Shown here in pieces: positions 1 through 8,442 of a stretch of DNA of 64,000 bases. The translations under genes and the position numbers were made by a program. The notes beneath the pieces are model-generated. The model had not been told where the DNA came from, did not search any database, and saw only the letters and a program-made list of their open reading frames with translations. Position 1 is the stretch's first letter; each line of letters opens with the position of its first letter. Source of the DNA: Paenibacillus pabuli. Lineage in GTDB: Bacteria; Bacillota; Bacilli; Paenibacillales; Paenibacillaceae. The stretch is from positions 1,550,001 through 1,614,000 of the forward strand of contig NZ_JBDOIO010000003.1 of assembly GCF_039831995.1 (NCBI RefSeq). Direction: 5' to 3'.

Positions 1-328
1 AAGACAAGGAAGACGACAGAGACGATAGGATATCTCCCGCTTTCGCCGAATTCTCAAGGTTAACCGGATTGGTACTATCCTCCGATTGTTTCAGTCGCGC
101 ATAGGATGCGGTCTTCACAATTCGTTCCTGAAGTGCTTCACGTGCATCCAGACAAGCCAGTAACTGTTCGGCACCTTCGCCCAGACGTCCTTTATACGTT
201 TCAATCTGGACAGCTGCTTCCGGGAGTGATCTGAGTTCTTGCTCCCACTCGGCATCGGTCCCAAACAAATCCGTCAGATTCCAGGTTGTTTCCTGGCTTA
301 CTTCGTCACGTGTACGTATTTTTTCCAT
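1..328 (-). CDS. pepF: Oligoendopeptidase F, N-terminal part (runs off the window)
   Basis: This is the first 109 codons of a minus-strand gene whose remainder lies left of base 1. The N-terminus reads MEKIRTRDEV, then TWNLTDLFGTDAEWEQEL, the characteristic opening of M3B oligoendopeptidase F proteins, cytoplasmic zinc metallopeptidases that cut short peptides. The catalytic HEXXH region would be far downstream and is not in the window, so activity cannot be judged. The ATG at 328 is preceded by a strong AAGGAGGAGG ribosome binding site. The family assignment rests only on the N-terminal domain, but that match is clear. Confidence 0.85.
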   Translation of the reverse strand, partial: MEKIRTRDEVSQETTWNLTDLFGTDAEWEQELRSLPEAAVQIETYKGRLGEGAEQLLACLDAREALQERIVKTASYARLKQSEDSTNPVNLENSAKAGDILSSLSSSLS

Positions 329-436
329 CTGTTATGTCCTCCTCCTTGCATTTCCAATATCTCTCATCGTATCATATTACGACCGTTTATACCTGACATC
401 TCCCAAATTGGGACTTTGGGTTCAAACCGAATCAAA

Positions 437-487
437 ATAAACCGCTGAGGTGTGGAAATATTCCATACCCCGGCGGTTTTTTTGAGT
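437..487 (-). terminator. Bidirectional terminator after the HxlR gene
   Basis: An inverted repeat with AAACCGC and GCGGTTT arms encloses a GGTGTGGAA/TTCCATACC inner stem. It is followed by a T-run on the plus side and a T-rich tract on the minus side. It lies just past the stop of the HxlR-type regulator. Confidence 0.75.
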
Positions 488-492
488 TTGAT

Positions 493-852
493 TTATTCTG
501 ATTTCCAGATTACATTTTCACCGTAATTTTTACCCCAATCGTACATGGCTCGCAGGACTGGCATCAAGCTATGTCCATGGTCAGTCAAGCTGTACTCTAC
601 CCGAGGAGGGACTTCTGCATAGACCTTGCGCTCAATCAGCCGATCTTCCTCCAGCTCCCGAAGCTGGTTAGTCAGCATTTTTTGGGTGATATGAGGGATC
701 AATCGCTTCAATTCACTGAATCGCTTGGTTCCTTCCAGTCCCAGATGCCACAATATAATGAGTTTCCATTTGCCGCCAATGACAGCAAGGGTCAGTTCCT
801 TCTCACAGTTGATTTCTTTCAAATTAATCCGTTCCTTGACTTCGGCTGCCAT
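493..852 (-). CDS. hxlR: HxlR-type (DUF24) transcriptional regulator
   Basis: A 119-residue winged-helix protein of the MarR-like DUF24/HxlR family. The segment [19 protein letters not shown], followed by [20 protein letters not shown] and the wing segment [12 protein letters not shown], is very close to what I remember of Bacillus HxlR, the activator of the formaldehyde-induced hxlAB genes. The single Cys in NCEKE is the usual position of the sensing cysteine in this family. I prefer ATG 852, preceded by AAGGGGG, to the longer GTG start at 897, which has no good ribosome binding site. It lies downstream of hxlAB on the same strand, separated by a hairpin, whereas in B. subtilis hxlR is divergent from hxlAB. 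Confidence 0.85.
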   Translation of the reverse strand: MAAEVKERINLKEINCEKELTLAVIGGKWKLIILWHLGLEGTKRFSELKRLIPHITQKMLTNQLRELEEDRLIERKVYAEVPPRVEYSLTDHGHSLMPVLRAMYDWGKNYGENVIWKSE

Positions 853-985
853 GGCTCCGAGCCCCCTTAGCTTACATTCTTCGTTCAAACAGGTCACTAT
901 TCGATATAGCTTACTCTCAATTCTACTACAGCATGGCTCGAATGCATAGGAGACGTGAACGTATCACCGCATAATACATGACAGA

Positions 986-1026
986 AAGGACCGGCTCCCC
1001 CTCTTTTATATAAGGGATCCCGGTCC
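986..1026 (-). terminator. Hairpin between hxlB and hxlR
   Basis: The arms AGGACCGG and CCGGTCCT form a GC-rich hairpin, with a short TTTCTGTC tract after it on the minus strand. It probably ends most hxlAB transcripts and gives hxlR its own or only partial co-transcription. Confidence 0.6.
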
Positions 1027-1061
1027 TGCCTATGTTTACTTCAAGATCTGCAAGAGACCAT

Positions 1062-1625
1062 CTATTCCAGATTCGCATGACGGCCAAACATGTCCGCCCC
1101 AGTCATCTCTTTCTTTTCCATCAATGTGAGTACCAGAGCATCCATAGCCAGCAGCAATCCCTGTTCAAAAAGCGAACCCATCGGTTGAATCGTAACGGCT
1201 GCGCCTGACGTTGCCGTATCCTCTTTTGCAGATGCGGGAAGACGAACGACGGTGTTAGCCATTTGACCAATGGTGGACTCCGGCTTGATCGTGATGAGAC
1301 CTACCGGTGCACCGGCTTTACTGGCCTTCTGAGCCATCGCTGCCAGACTGCCCGTTTCTCCCGAGCCCGAGCATAATAGAAGGAAGTCCTTCTGACTTAT
1401 GCCCGGTGTGACAGTCTCCCCGACAACGAATACCCGGAGTCCCATCTGCATCAATCTCATGGCAAAAGCCTTTCCCATCAAACCCGAGCGTCCAGCACCT
1501 GCCACAAAAACCTGTTTAGCAGCCAGAATATGCTCAGCCATCGCCTGCATTTCCGAATCGTCGATCTGGCTTAGTGTGCGTTCCAGCTCCTTCAGAATGT
1601 CTGCTGCGTATTGTCTGCTGCTCAT
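1062..1625 (-). CDS. hxlB: 6-phospho-3-hexuloisomerase
   Basis: A SIS-domain isomerase of 187 residues, which converts hexulose-6-phosphate to fructose-6-phosphate in the ribulose monophosphate route for formaldehyde fixation. The sugar-phosphate-binding signature VFVAGAGRSGLMGKAFAMRL lies near residue 40, the second motif LLLCSGSGETGS near 85, and the C-terminal FEQGLLLAMDALVL helix is typical. I start it at MSSRQYAADI with AAGGG upstream, giving the family length of about 185; the longer reading frame to 1667 would overlap hxlA. It begins 4 bases after the hxlA stop, so the two are translationally linked. Confidence 0.93.
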   Translation of the reverse strand: MSSRQYAADILKELERTLSQIDDSEMQAMAEHILAAKQVFVAGAGRSGLMGKAFAMRLMQMGLRVFVVGETVTPGISQKDFLLLCSGSGETGSLAAMAQKASKAGAPVGLITIKPESTIGQMANTVVRLPASAKEDTATSGAAVTIQPMGSLFEQGLLLAMDALVLTLMEKKEMTGADMFGRHANLE

Positions 1626-1629
1626 TCCG

Positions 1630-2262
1630 TTACCCTTGTTGTACAAGACGTTGCATTTCAGCCGCAACTTTGGCTTTGTCTGCTTGTCCAGTGATTCCGC
1701 CGCCTACAATAACCAGATCCGGTTGTGCTTTGATTACCTCAGGCAATGTTTCCAGCTTGATGCCACCAGCTACAGCCGTTTTTGCGTTTTTCACAGCAGC
1801 TTTGATCGTTTGCAGATCTTCGAACGGGCTTTGTCCTTCGGCTTGCAGGTCATAACCTGTGTGTACACAGATGTAATCTACGCCAAGCGAATCAACTTCA
1901 CGAGCACGTTGTTCAAGGTTAGGCACGTTGATCATGTCCACAAGAACTTGTTTGTTTTGTTTCTTCGCTTCTGCTACTGCACCTTTGATCGTACTGTCAT
2001 TGGTTGCCCCAAGCACAGTGATCAGATCCGCACCAGCTTCAGCTGCTTTCATGATTTCATAACCACCAGCGTCCATAATTTTCAGATCGGCCAGAACCTG
2101 CAGGTTAGGGAATGCTTCTTTCATCGCTTTAACCGCGTGCAGCCCTTCATTAATTACAATTGGCGTACCAATCTCAACGATATCGATATATTGTTCCACT
2201 TCTTTAACCAGAGCGATACCTTCAGGGATGTTTACCAGATCGAGTGCGAGTTGCAATTTCAT
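1630..2262 (-). CDS. hxlA: 3-hexulose-6-phosphate synthase
   Basis: A 210-residue TIM-barrel aldolase of the orotidine-phosphate-decarboxylase superfamily. It condenses formaldehyde with ribulose-5-phosphate. The start MKLQLALDLV, the metal and phosphate segment VLADLKIMDAGGYE, the VDMINV strand and the C-terminal phosphate-binding motifs AVAGGI and VIVGGGITG are all present, and the length matches the family exactly. AAGGAG precedes the ATG. With hxlB and HxlR it forms a complete formaldehyde detoxification module; no methanol or methylamine oxidation genes are visible, so detoxification is more likely than methylotrophy. Confidence 0.96.
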   Translation of the reverse strand: MKLQLALDLVNIPEGIALVKEVEQYIDIVEIGTPIVINEGLHAVKAMKEAFPNLQVLADLKIMDAGGYEIMKAAEAGADLITVLGATNDSTIKGAVAEAKKQNKQVLVDMINVPNLEQRAREVDSLGVDYICVHTGYDLQAEGQSPFEDLQTIKAAVKNAKTAVAGGIKLETLPEVIKAQPDLVIVGGGITGQADKAKVAAEMQRLVQQG

Positions 2263-2548
2263 GATTTATTTCTCCTTTGTTATTCAGATATGAGTATTGC
2301 TGTATAGGATTTCTAAATAATTAGCCTGCACCAATCAGCCTGTTCAGATGCATGCAATGTTTATCTTGGCTACTCATTCATTGTAGAGCCTGACTTTCCA
2401 TCCAGGAAGTACGCACTTTGAAGTCAGGTAGTTACCTGCACGATACTATTGAGTTACTTTTGTTGTTATATGAAGCTTATTAAGAAAAATCAAATACGAT
2501 TCCAATCATAGAGAGGCCAATGAGAACAAATCCCGTCCTACATCATGA
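2263..2548. other. Non-coding region upstream of hxlA
   Basis: No gene is supported here. It holds the hxlA ribosome binding site and presumably its promoter. A short perfect dyad CAGGTAGTTACCTG lies near 2423-2436 and a GATACTATTGAGTTAC segment near 2442-2457; either could be part of the HxlR binding region, but I cannot show this. Confidence 0.4.
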
Positions 2549-2580
2549 AAAAATACCCCGCCAGAGGGCAGGGTATTTTA
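2549..2580 (-). terminator. Terminator of the lactonase gene
   Basis: The hairpin arms TACCC(TG)CC and GG(CG)GGGTA are followed on the minus strand by six T residues. It lies 33 bases past the stop of the lactonase. Confidence 0.85.
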
Positions 2581-2612
2581 ATGTATCTATACATTCAGCT
2601 GATCAATACAGC

Positions 2613-3695
2613 TTAGAAATAAACGGGTTTCACGCATACCGGCTTCGATGCACCAGTACTATGTCCAGTGTATTTCAGACGTCCACTTTCTTGATCTACA
2701 GTAAACGTCACGATGTTGTTGGTATCGCGGTTGGCTGCAATGAGCAATTTGCCATTCGGTGTTAATGCAAAGTGACGTGGATGTTCACCTTCTGCAGAAA
2801 CGTGTTCAACCAGTTTCAGATGCCCTGTTTCAGCATCTGCTGCAAATACAACGATGCTGTCATGTCCACGGTTCGATCCGTATACAAAACGACCATCATT
2901 CGATACCGTAATTTCAGCAGTTGTATTTTCTGCGCCCTCATAGCCATCCGGCAACGTCGACACAGTGGATACTTCGGTCAACGTACCTGCTGCTGCATCA
3001 TAACGGAAAGACGTAATGGAAGAATCCACTTCGTTAATCACATAAGCGAATTGACCATTGGGATGGAACGCCAAGTGACGCGGACCTGCTCCTGCATGGG
3101 TTTTGGTTTCGCTATGCAGCACAAGTTCATTGTTGTCAGCATTGATCGTGTAGATGGCAATCTTGTCAGCACCCAAATCCTGTACCATCATGTATTTGCC
3201 ATCCGGGCTGAAGAAAGCAGAGTGAACGTGAGGCTTGTCCTGACGCTCAGGATGTGCGCCTTTACCCTCATGTTTTTTCTCATCCAGAAGCGCTCCGACT
3301 TCACCGTTATCACTCAACGCTTGCAGACCTACCAGTCCTCCGTGATAGCTGGAGAGGATCAGGTAACGTCCCGAAGGATCGCGCTGGATATGACATGGTG
3401 GAGCCGAGATGGAATGATTACGATTAAGCAAGGACAGTTTTCCTGTGGAAGGATCAATGTTCAGAGCAACCGCTTCAGACATTTTGTTCCCCTCTGGAGA
3501 TACAGCTTCCCCAATCGCATATACTTTGTTGTTTTCGGCATTTACGTTTACAAACGTTGGGTTTTTCACACCCGAGATGCCGTCCAGCTTGCTAAGGCTG
3601 CCTGTATCCTCATTCAATTCATATGCGTAAATGCCCTCATTTTCCGCTTCGGCATAAGAGCCGACCAATACGAGCAAGCGTTTTGATTCACTCAT
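2613..3695 (-). CDS. pgl: 6-phosphogluconolactonase-type beta-propeller lactonase
   Basis: A 360-residue protein of the seven-bladed propeller lactonase family (Pgl/YkgB/muconate-cycloisomerase type). It is expected to hydrolyse 6-phosphogluconolactone in the oxidative pentose phosphate pathway. Repeated blade motifs are visible: RYLILSSYHGG, HVHSAFFSPDGKYMMVQDLG, PRHLAFHPNGQFAYVINE, GRFVYGSNRGHDSIVVF and PRHFALTPNGKLLIAANRDTN. The start MSESKRLLVLVGSY at 3695 has GAGGAGG upstream; an in-frame extension to 3734 lacks a site. There is no signal peptide. It is transcribed away from the AEC carrier. Confidence 0.88.
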   Translation of the reverse strand: MSESKRLLVLVGSYAEAENEGIYAYELNEDTGSLSKLDGISGVKNPTFVNVNAENNKVYAIGEAVSPEGNKMSEAVALNIDPSTGKLSLLNRNHSISAPPCHIQRDPSGRYLILSSYHGGLVGLQALSDNGEVGALLDEKKHEGKGAHPERQDKPHVHSAFFSPDGKYMMVQDLGADKIAIYTINADNNELVLHSETKTHAGAGPRHLAFHPNGQFAYVINEVDSSITSFRYDAAAGTLTEVSTVSTLPDGYEGAENTTAEITVSNDGRFVYGSNRGHDSIVVFAADAETGHLKLVEHVSAEGEHPRHFALTPNGKLLIAANRDTNNIVTFTVDQESGRLKYTGHSTGASKPVCVKPVYF

Positions 3696-3911
3696 TACAG
3701 TTTCCTCCTCTATGTGTATGTAGTCTAGTTGCACCTCTTCTATAATAAATCTGCCATATCAAAATAGCAATCCGTCCACCCCGCTCCCACTCTCCACACT
3801 CCGAGTCTCGTGCATGTATTTGTAGCATTATCATGCCAATATCCATTCACGATGCAGGACAACTTCTGCTATGATTAGATAGGTTTTTCATCATGAAAGG
3901 ACTGAATTCGG

Positions 3912-4844
3912 TTGCTGCAATCATTTTTGCTTACGTTGTATCATGTTTTTCTGCCCATATCCCTGCCAGTCATCGGAGGTATTTTGTTAAAACGGTTCAA
4001 AAATTGGGATACCCGATCACTGTCAACCTTCTCCCTCTATATTTTGAGCCCTGCGCTTATCTTTGATACACTGCTGCATGCCGAAATTACCTGGACGGAC
4101 GTCACAGGCACGTTCTGGTTTTCCATTATTAATCTGATCGCGTTATGGGCGCTGGCTGAACTGTTAAGCCGGATCTTTCACCTGGGTCCAAGCGAAAAAG
4201 CAGGACTCACCCTTGTCTCCACATTTACGAACTGTGTGAATTACGGGCTCCCACTCGTTTTGCTTGCCTTTGGACAACTGGGATTGGACAAGGCCTCGGT
4301 CTATGTGATCGGACAGATGATTATTGTAAATACGGTCGGTATCTTTTTTGCCGCCAGGTCCGAATTCACTGTCAAACACGCCATCCTGTCTGTGTTCCGT
4401 ATGCCATCCATCTATGCCGCAGCTATTGCCATCGTTCTAAGGTCCACGGGCGTTCGTCTACCTGAAGCCCTGGATGGAGGTATCGCCATGCTGGCAGCGG
4501 GTTATTCTCCGGTCGTGCTTGCCATATTGGGTGCACAGATGTTACGACCGCGCGGTTCCGCTGAGCCATGGCAGCCTAATGTGCGGCGTGCATTCTGGAC
4601 TGGACTTGTCGTGCGTCTCGCGGCTGCGCCGGTACTATCTTACCTGATTCTGACCGCACTTCAGGTCGAAGGTACCTTATTCAGCGTGCTGTTGATTCTG
4701 GCATCCATGCCAACAGCAGTAAACGCAGTGATTTTGGCTGAACAATTCAAGGCATCACCGCAATTTGTATCCCGCTGCATTTTATGGACAACCGCTGCAT
4801 CTATGATCATTCTGCCGATTATGATTGTGATGTCTTCCGGATAA
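3912..4844 (+). CDS. AEC (auxin efflux carrier) family transporter
   Basis: A 310-residue integral membrane protein with about ten hydrophobic segments, split by a short hydrophilic middle near residues 155-165. It begins LPISLPVIGGILLKRFKNWD, with the conserved TNCVNYGLPLVLLAFG and the C-terminal SMPTAVNAVILAEQF, both typical of AEC/malate-type permeases. The substrate cannot be told. The likely start is TTG 3912, with GAAAGGA about 11 bases upstream. The last 26 bases overlap the convergent DUF2062 gene. Confidence 0.88.
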   Translation: MLQSFLLTLYHVFLPISLPVIGGILLKRFKNWDTRSLSTFSLYILSPALIFDTLLHAEITWTDVTGTFWFSIINLIALWALAELLSRIFHLGPSEKAGLTLVSTFTNCVNYGLPLVLLAFGQLGLDKASVYVIGQMIIVNTVGIFFAARSEFTVKHAILSVFRMPSIYAAAIAIVLRSTGVRLPEALDGGIAMLAAGYSPVVLAILGAQMLRPRGSAEPWQPNVRRAFWTGLVVRLAAAPVLSYLILTALQVEGTLFSVLLILASMPTAVNAVILAEQFKASPQFVSRCILWTTAASMIILPIMIVMSSG

Positions 4845-5409
4845 GCACTGCTGCCGATCCAGGAGACATCGCCGCTAGGCGGCGTTTCTCCAGTCTGCGC
4901 TCATAGCGCCGCTGGAGAGCTCTTACATAGAAGAATTTGACGACAAAGTACGAAATCAAACCCAGGATCACGCCAAAGACAGACATGCCCGCGAGAATAT
5001 CAAGCCCACCCAGCAATAGTTCACTTAACGCGGACCAGTTGCCGCGAAACAGCTCCATGAATGCACTCTCGTGAACAGGTCCCTGTCCCATACTGTGTGC
5101 TGGCAGTATCCATGACCCAATCTGCTTGGCAAGCGGCATGAGCAAAATTGGCAGAAACGTCAGTTTTCCGATTACATTGCCCACGATGGCAGCCGGAAGC
5201 GAACCGCCAGACAAACGCACAATAGGATAGAACACAAGATAGATCAGGGATGCCGTGGAGATGACGATCAACTCGAGACCAAAACCGATTGCAAATCCGG
5301 TGGAAACCTTATGTGCTCCTCCCGGAGCACGTAACAATTTAAGAAAATTCAGCTTCAAGGCACGTGTTAAACGTGCGAATCGGTTCGCTTTGCTTTTCTG
5401 TGAATTCAT
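4819..5409 (-). CDS. DUF2062 family membrane protein
   Basis: A 196-residue membrane protein with the DUF2062 pattern: a basic N-terminus, then LLRAPGGAHKVSTGFAIGFGLELIV, a proline-glycine-rich hydrophobic core FLPILLMPLAKQIGSWIL and a C-terminal membrane segment followed by a very basic tail (RALQRRYERRLEKRRLAA). The biochemical role of the family is not established. AAGGGGAAG precedes ATG 5409. The 3' end overlaps the convergent AEC gene by 26 bases. Confidence 0.82.
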   Translation of the reverse strand: MNSQKSKANRFARLTRALKLNFLKLLRAPGGAHKVSTGFAIGFGLELIVISTASLIYLVFYPIVRLSGGSLPAAIVGNVIGKLTFLPILLMPLAKQIGSWILPAHSMGQGPVHESAFMELFRGNWSALSELLLGGLDILAGMSVFGVILGLISYFVVKFFYVRALQRRYERRLEKRRLAAMSPGSAAVLIRKTSQS

Positions 5410-5465
5410 ACCGAACTTCCCCTTATTTACACAAATGACGGCTCACGCCGTCTCTTCATCATATA

Positions 5466-5933
5466 TTAGACTGCATTAACATCAGCGGTGACAATGACAG
5501 GCTGCGTTTCGATGGTTACATTCCCTGCGACCGCTCTTGATATCATACAAGACTCTTCGGCCTTATGTGCAAGTCGATCCGCCTTGGTCAACTCAGCCTC
5601 TGTTGCATCAGCCTGAAGCACGATGCGTGGTCGATGTACAATTCGTTCATACGTAAATATGTTATTGGTGACATCCACCGTTGCTTCCGATTCCAGTGTC
5701 AGCTCCTTCGGTGTAATATCCGAACGTTCCAGCATCGCGGCCAGGGTGATCAGATAACAGGTGGAGGCTGCACCCAGCAGCATTTCATCCGGATTGGTTC
5801 CTGTACCAGGACCGCCCATCTCCTGCGGGATGGATATGACCGATTTTAATCCTCCTGCATCAATGGTACCCTCACTATTACGTCCGCCGTTCCATACGGC
5901 TTTCAGATGAAAAGGATGTTTCATTTCACTCAT
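5466..5933 (-). CDS. OsmC/Ohr family peroxidase-like protein
   Basis: A 155-residue cytoplasmic protein of the OsmC/Ohr superfamily, which reduces organic hydroperoxides using two cysteines. Both are present: one in GAASTCYLITLAAML (near residue 60) and one in HKAEESCMISRA (near residue 130). The N-terminal WNGGRNSEGTI and PQEMGGPGTGTNPDEMLLGA are also characteristic. The spacing and the TNPDEML motif point to the SACOL1771/YhfA-like branch. ATG 5933 is preceded by AAGAAAGGAATGAGTG. Monocistronic. Confidence 0.9.
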   Translation of the reverse strand: MSEMKHPFHLKAVWNGGRNSEGTIDAGGLKSVISIPQEMGGPGTGTNPDEMLLGAASTCYLITLAAMLERSDITPKELTLESEATVDVTNNIFTYERIVHRPRIVLQADATEAELTKADRLAHKAEESCMISRAVAGNVTIETQPVIVTADVNAV

Positions 5934-6161
5934 TCCTTTCTTGAAAAGTAAAAATGAATCTACACAAAGAACTCCGAAGTCAGAAAACTTTCAATCGCTG
6001 TTATCCCCAGATTTTTCAATTCCCTTTAAAGGGGAACTCCGGTGATAAGCGTATGCTTCCGATGTAGCTTTCTTTGCAGAAAGCTTGTAGCGAACGCTCC
6101 GCTTTTCCAGTTTTTCTGTCTTCTCCGTTCAGTGTAGATATTAGGTTATACTTTTCTATAA

Positions 6162-6929
6162 CTACACTCGTTTACAAGGTATGGATTGTTCGTTCAGTGC
6201 GCTAACATGTTCTTCGTTCAGCCCCAAATCGGTAATGACCTGTGTCACGCTGCTTAATTCTGCGACTCTCGTAAAAGCCTGTATATCGAACTTGCTCGAA
6301 TCTGCGAGCAAAATAACTTCATCCGCAATGCTGATCATCTTCTGTTTCACCAAAGCCTGCAATTCGTTCGATTCGCTAATGCCTTTGGTCAAATGCACCC
6401 CTTTGCAGGACAAAAATACCTTGTCCACATGGTAGGCATCCAGTGAGCGCTCCGCGAGCGGGCCTACAAAAGACAATGACTTGGAAGCAAGCTGCCCTCC
6501 AGTCGCGATAACCCTGATCTGTTCCTTGCTGCTCAGCTCGGCCGCCACCTTGATGGAGTTGGTCAGTACAGTGAGCTGGATATTCGGCAGCCCTGCAGCC
6601 ATGTACCAGGCTGTTGTGCTCGCATCCAGTGCGATCCGGTCGCCTGGCTCTACCATCTTGATGGCCTCTTCGGCTATTCTTCGCTTCTCTTCCGCATGCG
6701 TAATGGCCCGTTCAGGATATGGGATTTCTCCCTGTCCTTCTTCCTTATATTTAACACTGACGGCACCGCCATGGGACCGCCTAAGCCTGCCGGCCTGCTC
6801 CAGCTTGTCCAGATCACGGCGAATCGTCTCCTCCGTCACCCCGCAGCGCTCACTAAGCTCGGTTACACGCATGCTTCCCTGCGCATCCACCCATTCCACA
6901 ATTTTCTCATAACGTTCAGCCACGAGCAT
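6162..6929 (-). CDS. DeoR/GlpR family transcriptional regulator
   Basis: A 255-residue repressor of the DeoR family. The N-terminal winged helix reads RYEKIVEWVDAQGSMRVTELSERCGVTEETIRRDLDKLEQAGRLRRSHGGA. The C-terminal DeoRC sensor domain holds RIALDASTTAWYMA, LTVLTNSIKVAAEL, VIATGGQL and LLADSSKF, where a sugar phosphate binds in characterised relatives. No sugar operon is adjacent, so the target is unknown. Two in-frame starts (MLVAERYEKI) are close together; ATG 6929 is kept. Confidence 0.93.
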   Translation of the reverse strand: MLVAERYEKIVEWVDAQGSMRVTELSERCGVTEETIRRDLDKLEQAGRLRRSHGGAVSVKYKEEGQGEIPYPERAITHAEEKRRIAEEAIKMVEPGDRIALDASTTAWYMAAGLPNIQLTVLTNSIKVAAELSSKEQIRVIATGGQLASKSLSFVGPLAERSLDAYHVDKVFLSCKGVHLTKGISESNELQALVKQKMISIADEVILLADSSKFDIQAFTRVAELSSVTQVITDLGLNEEHVSALNEQSIPCKRV

Positions 6930-7029
6930 TATTAATTCACTCCAAACCGTTGATATCCAAGATGAATCCTGTACATCCCATCATACCACAGTGCTACCTG
7001 AAGGAGAATTTTATCGGGATGAAGAACAT

Positions 7030-7064
7030 GCAAAAAGAGGGAGCCTGTGCTCCCTCCCTAAAAT
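7030..7064 (-). terminator. Terminator of the Old Yellow Enzyme gene
   Basis: The GGGAG/CTCCC stem is followed on the minus strand by TCTTTTTG. It lies about 12 bases past the flavin oxidoreductase stop. Confidence 0.85.
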
Positions 7065-7075
7065 GCTGAGATGTA

Positions 7076-8206
7076 TTATTTAACGTCTGCCAAAGGGAAC
7101 CAGCCCGGTGTGTTAATAATGGCATTCCACAATCCGTCAGGGATAACCAGACGCTCCTGATCCGCTTTTGTCAAAACGGTCTCGATATCCTCCTCGCGTC
7201 CGCTCTCGATTTTCTCCACCCAGTCCGGTTCGATAATCAACTCACGTCCGATGGCTAGCAGTGGCACGCCGCTCTGAAGAGCTTCCGCTGCCTCGTCTGC
7301 CGTATGGATTGCACCTACACCAATAACCGGCAATTTGCCGCCTACGCGATCCAGGATGAACTCCATTCTGGAACGATGGTCTGCTTCGCCGCGGCGTGGT
7401 TTGGACCAGAACTCGTTCAGGGATACATGCAAGTAATCCAGATTCTTTTCTTTCAGCGCGTCAATGAGTGCGTAGGTCTCTTCCATGGTCAACCCTGGTG
7501 TTTCCGGTTCTTCAGGAGAGAAACGGTATCCGACAATAAACGGAAGCTTGGTATGTTTTGCTACAACCTTCTGCACTTCATCTACGACGGCCAGCGGGAA
7601 TGTCAGGCGTTTCTCAATGCTGCCACCCCAGCGGTCTTCACGGCGATTAGAATGTGGGGAGAAGAACTGCTGGATCAAGTAACCATTCGCACCATGGATC
7701 TCAACACCGTCGAATCCGGCTTCAATGGCGCGACGTGTCGCTTCACCGAAATCGTTGATGATGGACGTAATTTCTTCGTCAGACAGCTCTCTCGGTACAG
7801 GTGAGCCTGGACGCTCACTGGCAACGGCGCTCGGCGCAACCACTTGACCAGCGGGTACAGCTTGTTCCGGAGTGAGACGTCCAGCATGGAAGATTTGAAG
7901 TACTGCTTTGGAACCTTGCTGCTTGATCGTGTCAGCGAGGCGTTTCAGGCTGGGAACGAAGCTATCGTCATACGCAGCAAATTGCGCGGGAAATCCGATA
8001 CCGTTTGGTGTAACATACGTTACCGCCGTCACGGACATGCCTGCACCGCCAGTACGACGAGCATAATAAGCCAGTTCTGCATCCGAGACGGTACCGTCAG
8101 GATTAGAGGACATATGGGTCATAGGAGCGAGTACAATCCGGTTTTTGAGACTAATGCCGCTTGGTAGTGAAACTTGTTCAAACATTTGGCTATACTTTGG
8201 ATTCAT
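7076..8206 (-). CDS. NADH:flavin oxidoreductase (Old Yellow Enzyme family)
   Basis: A 376-residue FMN TIM-barrel enzyme that reduces activated alkenes and electrophiles with NAD(P)H. Typical elements are LKNRIVLAPMTHMSSNPDGTV, LQIFHAGRLT, the catalytic pair in FDGVEIHGANGYLIQQFFSPHSNRREDRWGGS, and IGVGAIHTADEA with ALQSGVPLLAIGRELI for phosphate binding. It most resembles the Bacillus YqiG-like branch. The promoter carries a dyad over the -10 box that recurs at the nitroreductase gene near 48.2 kb, consistent with electrophile-stress control. Confidence 0.93.
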   Translation of the reverse strand: MNPKYSQMFEQVSLPSGISLKNRIVLAPMTHMSSNPDGTVSDAELAYYARRTGGAGMSVTAVTYVTPNGIGFPAQFAAYDDSFVPSLKRLADTIKQQGSKAVLQIFHAGRLTPEQAVPAGQVVAPSAVASERPGSPVPRELSDEEITSIINDFGEATRRAIEAGFDGVEIHGANGYLIQQFFSPHSNRREDRWGGSIEKRLTFPLAVVDEVQKVVAKHTKLPFIVGYRFSPEEPETPGLTMEETYALIDALKEKNLDYLHVSLNEFWSKPRRGEADHRSRMEFILDRVGGKLPVIGVGAIHTADEAAEALQSGVPLLAIGRELIIEPDWVEKIESGREEDIETVLTKADQERLVIPDGLWNAIINTPGWFPLADVK

Positions 8207-8270
8207 TTGGGGTTCCCTCCTGATTATAATATCTCTTTAAATAGATATATGAATACATATTTCGATTACT

Positions 8271-8305
8271 GTAACCATTATAGTTACTATTACTCCATAT
8301 TTCAA
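8271..8305 (-). promoter_or_regulatory. Promoter and operator-like dyad of the flavin oxidoreductase
   Basis: On the minus strand a -35 TTGAAA (8300-8305), a 17-base spacer and a perfect -10 TATAAT (8277-8282) are present. The dyad GTAACCATTATAGTTAC (8271-8287) covers the -10 box. A close relative of this dyad covers the -10 of the nitroreductase gene at 48197-48215, suggesting one shared DUF24/MarR-type repressor. Confidence 0.7.
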
Positions 8306-8386
8306 CTTTTCATTTTCAGACTGTGTTTAAACGATCTATTTCCTTGATTCATTAAACACATCCGAGTCTCATCAAGCTCACAGCAA

Positions 8387-8420
8387 AAAGGGCGAAGTGT
8401 CTTGCTGCACTCCGCCCTTG
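8387..8420 (-). terminator. Terminator of the SRAP gene
   Basis: AAGGGCG-AGTG pairs with CACT-CGCCCTT, followed on the minus strand by TTTGCT (five T including the stem end). It lies 24 bases past the SRAP stop. Confidence 0.85.
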
Positions 8421-8442
8421 GAGACCCATCCATCAAATGCGA

